Made by a program: the position numbers and the translations under genes
The notes under the pieces: model-generated
Told to the model about the DNA's origin: nothing
The model's database searches: none
Seen by the model: only the letters and a program-made list of their open reading frames with translations
Assembly (NCBI RefSeq): GCF_026262505.1
Contig: NC_067207.1
Location: forward strand, 23,528,082-23,592,081
Length of the DNA stretch: 64,000 nt
DNA from: Trichomonas vaginalis G3
Taxonomy: Eukaryota > Parabasalia > Trichomonadida > Trichomonadidae
Direction of reading: 5' to 3'
Part shown: one piece after another, positions 59,895 through 64,000 of the stretch
Position numbering within the stretch: the first letter of the stretch is position 1
Layout: every line of letters starts with the position of its first letter

Positions 59895-59900
59895 AAATGA
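59895..59900 (-). promoter_or_regulatory. Initiator TCATTT of the transposase gene
   Basis: Fits the trichomonad initiator and lies 4 bases before the start codon at 59890. Confidence 0.55.
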
Positions 59901-59943
59901 AATGATGCAAAATTTACGAAAACCGTTCGAAAATTGAATCAAA

Positions 59944-60008
59944 AATGAAAAGTAATACTTAAATGAGGAATTCTTTGAGATATTGGTCTTAGATTGAATG
60001 TAGCGTCA
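59944..60008. repeat. 65-bp repeat in the divergent promoter region, copy 1
   Basis: Starts AATGAAAAGTAATACTTAAA and ends TGAATGTAGCGTCA. An identical second copy is at 60111-60175, 167 bases on. Confidence 0.9.
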
Positions 60009-60110
60009 TTCTTATATAGAATATATATTCATATCATCGGAAATATGATAAAAAGCATATAATAAATGTCAAAAAAGTGAACAAATAAGCAAAGATATTT
60101 TTTAAAAAAC

Positions 60111-60175
60111 AATGAAAAGTAATACTTAAATGAGGAATTCTTTGAGATATTGGTCTTAGATTGAATGTAGCGTCA
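60111..60175. repeat. 65-bp repeat in the divergent promoter region, copy 2
   Basis: Second copy of 59944-60008, placed closer to the passenger gene start (60225). Confidence 0.9.
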
Positions 60176-60211
60176 CAAATTTCACAAATATAATTTACTA
60201 TACAATTTTAT

Positions 60212-60217
60212 TCATTT
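60212..60217 (+). promoter_or_regulatory. Initiator TCATTT of the passenger gene
   Basis: Lies 7 bases before the ATG at 60225 and matches the initiator before the transposase gene. Confidence 0.6.
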
Positions 60218-60224
60218 TTTTAAA

Positions 60225-61331
60225 ATGGCTGACGACAGTCTGTATCAACTAACTCAACTAGTCAAGCATAATGATTATTCTTCGGATTCATTAAATCAAC
60301 TTTATCAATGCATAAGTACAATGACAGAAAGATCAATTGGATGCTTGAATTGGGATAAATTTTTCAAAAAAATCACAGTGACTGATGAAGTTCTTTTACA
60401 TTTTTTAGCATCCGTTTTAAACATTGAAAAGATATCAGAATGTTTCAAGGATTCTATTTTTTATCACAATATTAATCTTGAAAAATTCAGTAATTTAACT
60501 GAAACAGAACAACAAACAATTTTAAATTCCTACAAAGCGGATAAATTTACATATTACATAATGTGCTCACAAATTGTAAAATCAAACTGGAACAATTTAT
60601 CCCAAACTTTAGTTAATATTGCAAATCAATATTTGCCATTTTTAGATGAAGAAAAGCAAATATATATATTTACTGAAATAACTGGCAATTATCAAAATTT
60701 TGAAATTTCAGTTGCAAACTTGTTACTTTTTTATGAAAACAATGAAGAAAAATTAAGCAACTGTTTTAATTTAACATTGTTCCAGCAAATTTATTCCAAA
60801 AATGGAATCGAGCAAATGATATTTTTTGCTGCAAATACAATTTGTTGCAATAACACTTCTATCAATTTTTACAATCTCCTTGAAATTGAAGAAATGAATC
60901 CATTTGATTTTTTTTATTTCTCAATTCAATATAAAGAGATATTAAATTGCGATGATTTTCCAAAAGTTACAGAAGTAATCACAGGTTTAATCTCAGCTTC
61001 AAATATTAATGCTATTATGCGAATTTGCCAAAAAATTTTGGATAAAATTACATTTTATAAATGTAATTATTGCCATATTACCTCAATATGGAATTTTATC
61101 ACAAATGCAGCAATAATTCTTCCTGATGAAGATTTATTAATCAAATTATTAAAATTCATAGAAAAAACAGAAAAAGCAACAGATGAATTATTCGAACCGG
61201 AGAATGATTTGGGTTTCTATGAATATTTAAATTCGATTTTCTCAGATATTACATCTGCGAGAAATAAGCAATTTCTCTTGGAATTTCTAAATACCCATGA
61301 AGATGACTTCACTTATGATCAAACATTGTGA
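60225..61331 (+). CDS. MULE passenger protein, all-helical (368 aa)
   Basis: Starts MADDSLYQLTQLVKHNDYSS. It has an all-helical, leucine/asparagine-rich layout resembling HEAT/ARM-type repeats (VNIANQYLPFLDEEKQIYIF; LLIKLLKFIEKTEKATDELF) with several cysteines (ICCNN, CNYCHIT). No family was recognised. The gene is intact, with its own initiator, inside the MULE and divergent from the transposase. It could be a second MULE protein helping transposition or a captured host gene. Confidence 0.75.
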   Translation: MADDSLYQLTQLVKHNDYSSDSLNQLYQCISTMTERSIGCLNWDKFFKKITVTDEVLLHFLASVLNIEKISECFKDSIFYHNINLEKFSNLTETEQQTILNSYKADKFTYYIMCSQIVKSNWNNLSQTLVNIANQYLPFLDEEKQIYIFTEITGNYQNFEISVANLLLFYENNEEKLSNCFNLTLFQQIYSKNGIEQMIFFAANTICCNNTSINFYNLLEIEEMNPFDFFYFSIQYKEILNCDDFPKVTEVITGLISASNINAIMRICQKILDKITFYKCNYCHITSIWNFITNAAIILPDEDLLIKLLKFIEKTEKATDELFEPENDLGFYEYLNSIFSDITSARNKQFLLEFLNTHEDDFTYDQTL

Positions 61332-61979
61332 GGTCATTTTTGATCAACAAATTAATTGAAATTCCGATCAAAAAAAAATTCACAAATTGGATCAAAAAAA
61401 TCGAATCTCAAGTTAAAAATAAAAAATTTCTACATTTTTATCAAATTTAGATTTTTTTTTCAAATCATGCGAATTGATTGAATAATTGCATATTTTATCC
61501 CATGCATCTAGAAGTATGTGTAATATTTTTGCTTTCATCAAGAAATTGTCGAATTTGATCTTAATTTTTTTTGAAAAATATACTTTTAGAAAAAGAAATA
61601 GTGATTGAATAGCTGCCCATGCTGTAAAAGGGTTATTTTTACAAGTAAAAAAATTGTTATTTTTCGAGCAAGTCGAGGCTTTTTTACCATCTTATTTTTG
61701 AAAAATTTACGAAAAATTATATCTGAAAAAACGCTTCATTTTGATATCTTACAATGATAAAATACCAATGTTGCTGGGATATAATAGCTACACCTGGACA
61801 TCTACTACATTAATGCGTATGACAGGTAAAGTTGATTTCAAAAGTATAGCCTGGAAAGATTACAATAAATCAACGATAATTCAAAAAAATTTCTTATAAG
61901 TTAACATAATAAAAATTTAATTTTTATATTGCTTGTATTATACTTAAGTATATAATATATTTAAATCTTAGAATGAAAA
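61332..61979. other. MULE interior, no gene seen
   Basis: AT-rich sequence between the passenger gene and the right GGCGTCC block. Confidence 0.5.
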
Positions 61980-62103
61980 TTCGGGACGCCCTAGCTATTC
62001 AATTTTCCCTTAGGACGCCCATAAACCTCTCAAAAATGTGATGTAAATATCACAATTTTGAGAAATTTACACTAGGACGCCTTAGGACGCCAACCCCCTT
62101 TTT
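61980..62103. repeat. Right subterminal inverted block with four GGACGCC boxes
   Basis: GGACGCC at 61984, 62013, 62075 and 62085, the mirror of 37977-38095. Confidence 0.85.
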
Positions 62104-63473
62104 ACCACTTTTTTAATTTTGCGGTATCATATTTTTGGAAAATCTTTATGAATATTATATAAAAAGTCTCTTTAATATCTATATTTCATATTTTTATCGA
62201 TTTTTAAAGTTTTTGCGAAAAGTATTCAATTATTTTTGCTATTTGGTCGGGTAAATGTCAGATTTGCGACATTTTCTGATATGATATTCAGATTCTACGT
62301 TGATAATAATGCATATAGAACCCTCTTGCTATTGTGTCAAAATTGCGAAACCGATAGCAAAAATATCTCGCAATATCAAAATTGAGATATTGAGTGAATT
62401 AATAGCTTTATTCATTTATATACTAATATAATTTGAAATCCAGAAATAAAATGGCAAAATAATCAATTTGAAATGACAATATTTGAATAATATGAATAAA
62501 ATCAATTTTATTGATCATAAATAAAATACATCTACACAATAAAGCTAAAAACACATCTTTGGATGCCTTTTATCGATGATTTTGACTGAGATTCTTCAAT
62601 TTCATGAACCAAAGAGAATTATTCTAAAACTCAATGACATTTTTGTATATTTATTAGTTAAAGTCTAATATTCAATCTGTTAATCAATCAAATAGCATTT
62701 TCACACAAAGAAATTGCTTATTTATCATAAAATTTAGATTTCAACTTATTTTCACAATATGATTGAGCTTTCATACAATATACAAACAAAGTGCTATATT
62801 GAAATCCATTATATTATACTTTAACGCAGATATTCAATTCAATGAGCTTCATGAATCATATTTTAAACAAAGATAGTTATCCACATATGACATATTTATA
62901 TAGTAATATCATTGATAGAATATCTACACAATTTTATTCTAATATGAATAAATTATTTCTGAATTTCTTCCAATTTTTATTTTCTGTTTATAGGTTGCTT
63001 CATAGTTTCAATGTTATTGATACTTACAGTTTCAACTCCTTCCAAACACATTTTATTTTTTAAATCATAATATTAACCATCATCTTTGGAAATTTGCAGG
63101 AGAAAATGAAACAATTTACTAGAATGGATTCACTATATATGTATTCTATATGACCAAAGGTAGATATTCATCAATATTATATTTGATATAATGAATACGA
63201 TACAGAATACTTCATTTTTAAGATTTCATAGCTAAATCTACTTCAGTTGATACTATAGTATGCTGAGGCAATTATAAACGATTTGATACGCTCATATTCA
63301 ATGAGAATTATCCTATTTAATTGCATAAATTTTATTAACATATGTGTTTAATAGCATAATATGATAGAGCATATTCTAGGCCATATAATGCCAAAGTTGA
63401 AAGACATGATGATCAGTATTTGAGGATTTTCAAGCTAAACTACGATTTTGACACGTAAATTTTGTCAGAAATT
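62104..63473. other. MULE right arm, no gene seen
   Basis: About 1.4 kb, AT-rich. A 73-codon open frame at 62842-63063 has composition of random AT-rich DNA. Confidence 0.5.
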
Positions 63474-63524
63474 GTGAAATTTTGGTCTTGGTCGCGCCCG
63501 TAACAAAAATTTTGGTCTTCCCTC
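63474..63524. repeat. Right terminal inverted repeat of the MULE
   Basis: Ends GGTCTTCCCTC; see the left repeat at 36389-36439. Confidence 0.9.
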
Positions 63525-63533
63525 AAGAAACTG
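63525..63533. repeat. Right target site duplication AAGAAACTG
   Basis: Exact match to 36380-36388. Confidence 0.9.
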
Positions 63534-63869
63534 TTTGAAGAAATCAGAAAATTAGAGTTAGAAATAAATTCTCGACCATAATATAACTCGCCCGAGTCAC
63601 TTTTCGTCAGAATTTTTTTAGACACAAGTGATAATTATTTGATGTGAAAGTCGTCACTTAAACTTAAAAAGTTGACATTATTCTTTTTGAATGTTTGGCG
63701 CGCAAAAACGTCACTTTTCAAGAAAGTGACAAAAATAACGGTATATGAGAAGCACGATATTTCTGTAGTTTTGGATTTGTTTTAGATTGGAATTTATTAA
63801 AAATGCAATTTTGAAGAATTTCAAAAGGATGAATATTTTTGTTTTATCACAACAAAAAAATTTTTTTTG
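63534..63869. promoter_or_regulatory. Upstream region of the last host gene
   Basis: Contains several AAGTGAC / GTCACTT motifs (63598, 63652, 63709 and 63723), TTTGGCGCG at 63694-63702 recalling the M5 motif, and an initiator TCACAA at 63847-63852, 17 bases before the ATG. Confidence 0.5.
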
Positions 63870-64000
63870 ATGTCATACCTGAGTGCCGATCAAATTCAAG
63901 GAATATTAACAAACCTAGCCTCTGAGTACGACCAACTTCTTGAAAACAGAACGAAGCTCCAGAATGACTGCACAAAACTTCGCGAATTTATCGATTCCCA
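63870..64000 (+). CDS. Host gene, 5' part (N-terminal coiled coil)
   Basis: Starts MSYLSADQIQGILTNLASEY and continues DQLLENRTKLQNDCTKL as a helical coiled coil to the window edge (43 codons). The layout would suit a Tup1/Groucho-type tetramer helix or a tethering factor, but too little is present. Higher G+C than surroundings and the initiator support a real gene. Confidence 0.65.
   Translation, partial: MSYLSADQIQGILTNLASEYDQLLENRTKLQNDCTKLREFIDS

Larger units (their letters stand above)
36389..63524. mobile_element. Large Mutator-like element (27.1 kb including a nested Maverick)
   Basis: Termini are 51-bp inverted repeats (36389-36439 and 63474-63524, one mismatch) starting GAGGGAAGACCAAAA. 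They are flanked by a perfect 9-bp duplication, the size typical of Mutator-like transposons. Inside are the transposase (57641-59890), a divergent passenger gene (60225-61331), subterminal inverted GGCGTCC arrays, and Maverick 2 as a later insertion. Without the Maverick the element is about 8.3 kb. It sits between two host genes that would otherwise be roughly 840 bases apart. The transposase frame and ends look intact, so it is young. Confidence 0.85.

Noticed and set aside
62842-63063. 73-codon frame in the MULE right arm
   Set aside because: Random AT-rich composition, no initiator, no family.

Overview
The window looks like nuclear DNA of a trichomonad, most probably Trichomonas vaginalis or a close relative. 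The DNA is very AT-rich and the genes are intronless. Several starts lie a few bases after an initiator of the form TCA-pyrimidine-A/T. There is a protein with the trichomonad Initiator-binding domain, a DUF3447-type ankyrin protein, and Maverick/Polinton and Mutator-like elements. This is inferred from sequence features alone.

Layout: (1) 1-582 is the 5' part of a Mutator-like (MULE) transposase copy ending at a 100-N gap (583-682). (2) 683-18093 is Maverick-type element 1; its left end is lost in the gap. It holds an SF3 helicase, packaging ATPase, KilA-N proteins among dense repeats, an integrase, a phage-tail-fibre-like protein, small amphipathic proteins and an adenine DNA methyltransferase. 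It is broken in about ten places. (3) 18094-27140 is a decayed zone: fragments of a beta-helix surface-protein gene, a 771-bp TTAA-flanked element, a long inverted repeat, ankyrin and lysine-rich pseudogenes, a relic reading frame, and one intact ankyrin gene (23544-24905). (4) 27145-36023 is ordinary host sequence: a type I membrane protein, an HP1-like chromodomain protein, two coiled-coil proteins, an Initiator-binding-domain protein and a small possibly myristoylated protein. (5) 36389-63524 is one large MULE, bounded by 51-bp inverted repeats and a perfect 9-bp target duplication. It carries its transposase and a divergent passenger gene. Maverick 2 (38651-57456) sits inside it. (6) A new host gene starts at 63870.

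Maverick 2 has 395-bp terminal inverted repeats and genes for a protein-primed-type DNA polymerase B, integrase, packaging ATPase, a probable major capsid protein, a tail-fibre-like protein, amphipathic peptides and a KilA-N block. Several frames look whole, but the polymerase and integrase stretches are broken (about fifteen breaks overall). The two Mavericks differ over most of their length. They share a closely similar KilA-N / GIY-YIG gene block set among minisatellites and a 14-bp palindrome, plus the C-terminal part of the tail-fibre gene. That modular, palindrome-studded KilA-N island is the most unusual thing here, followed by the 27-kb MULE-with-Maverick nest and its subterminal GGCGTCC arrays.

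All calls come from reading the sequence; no database search was run.
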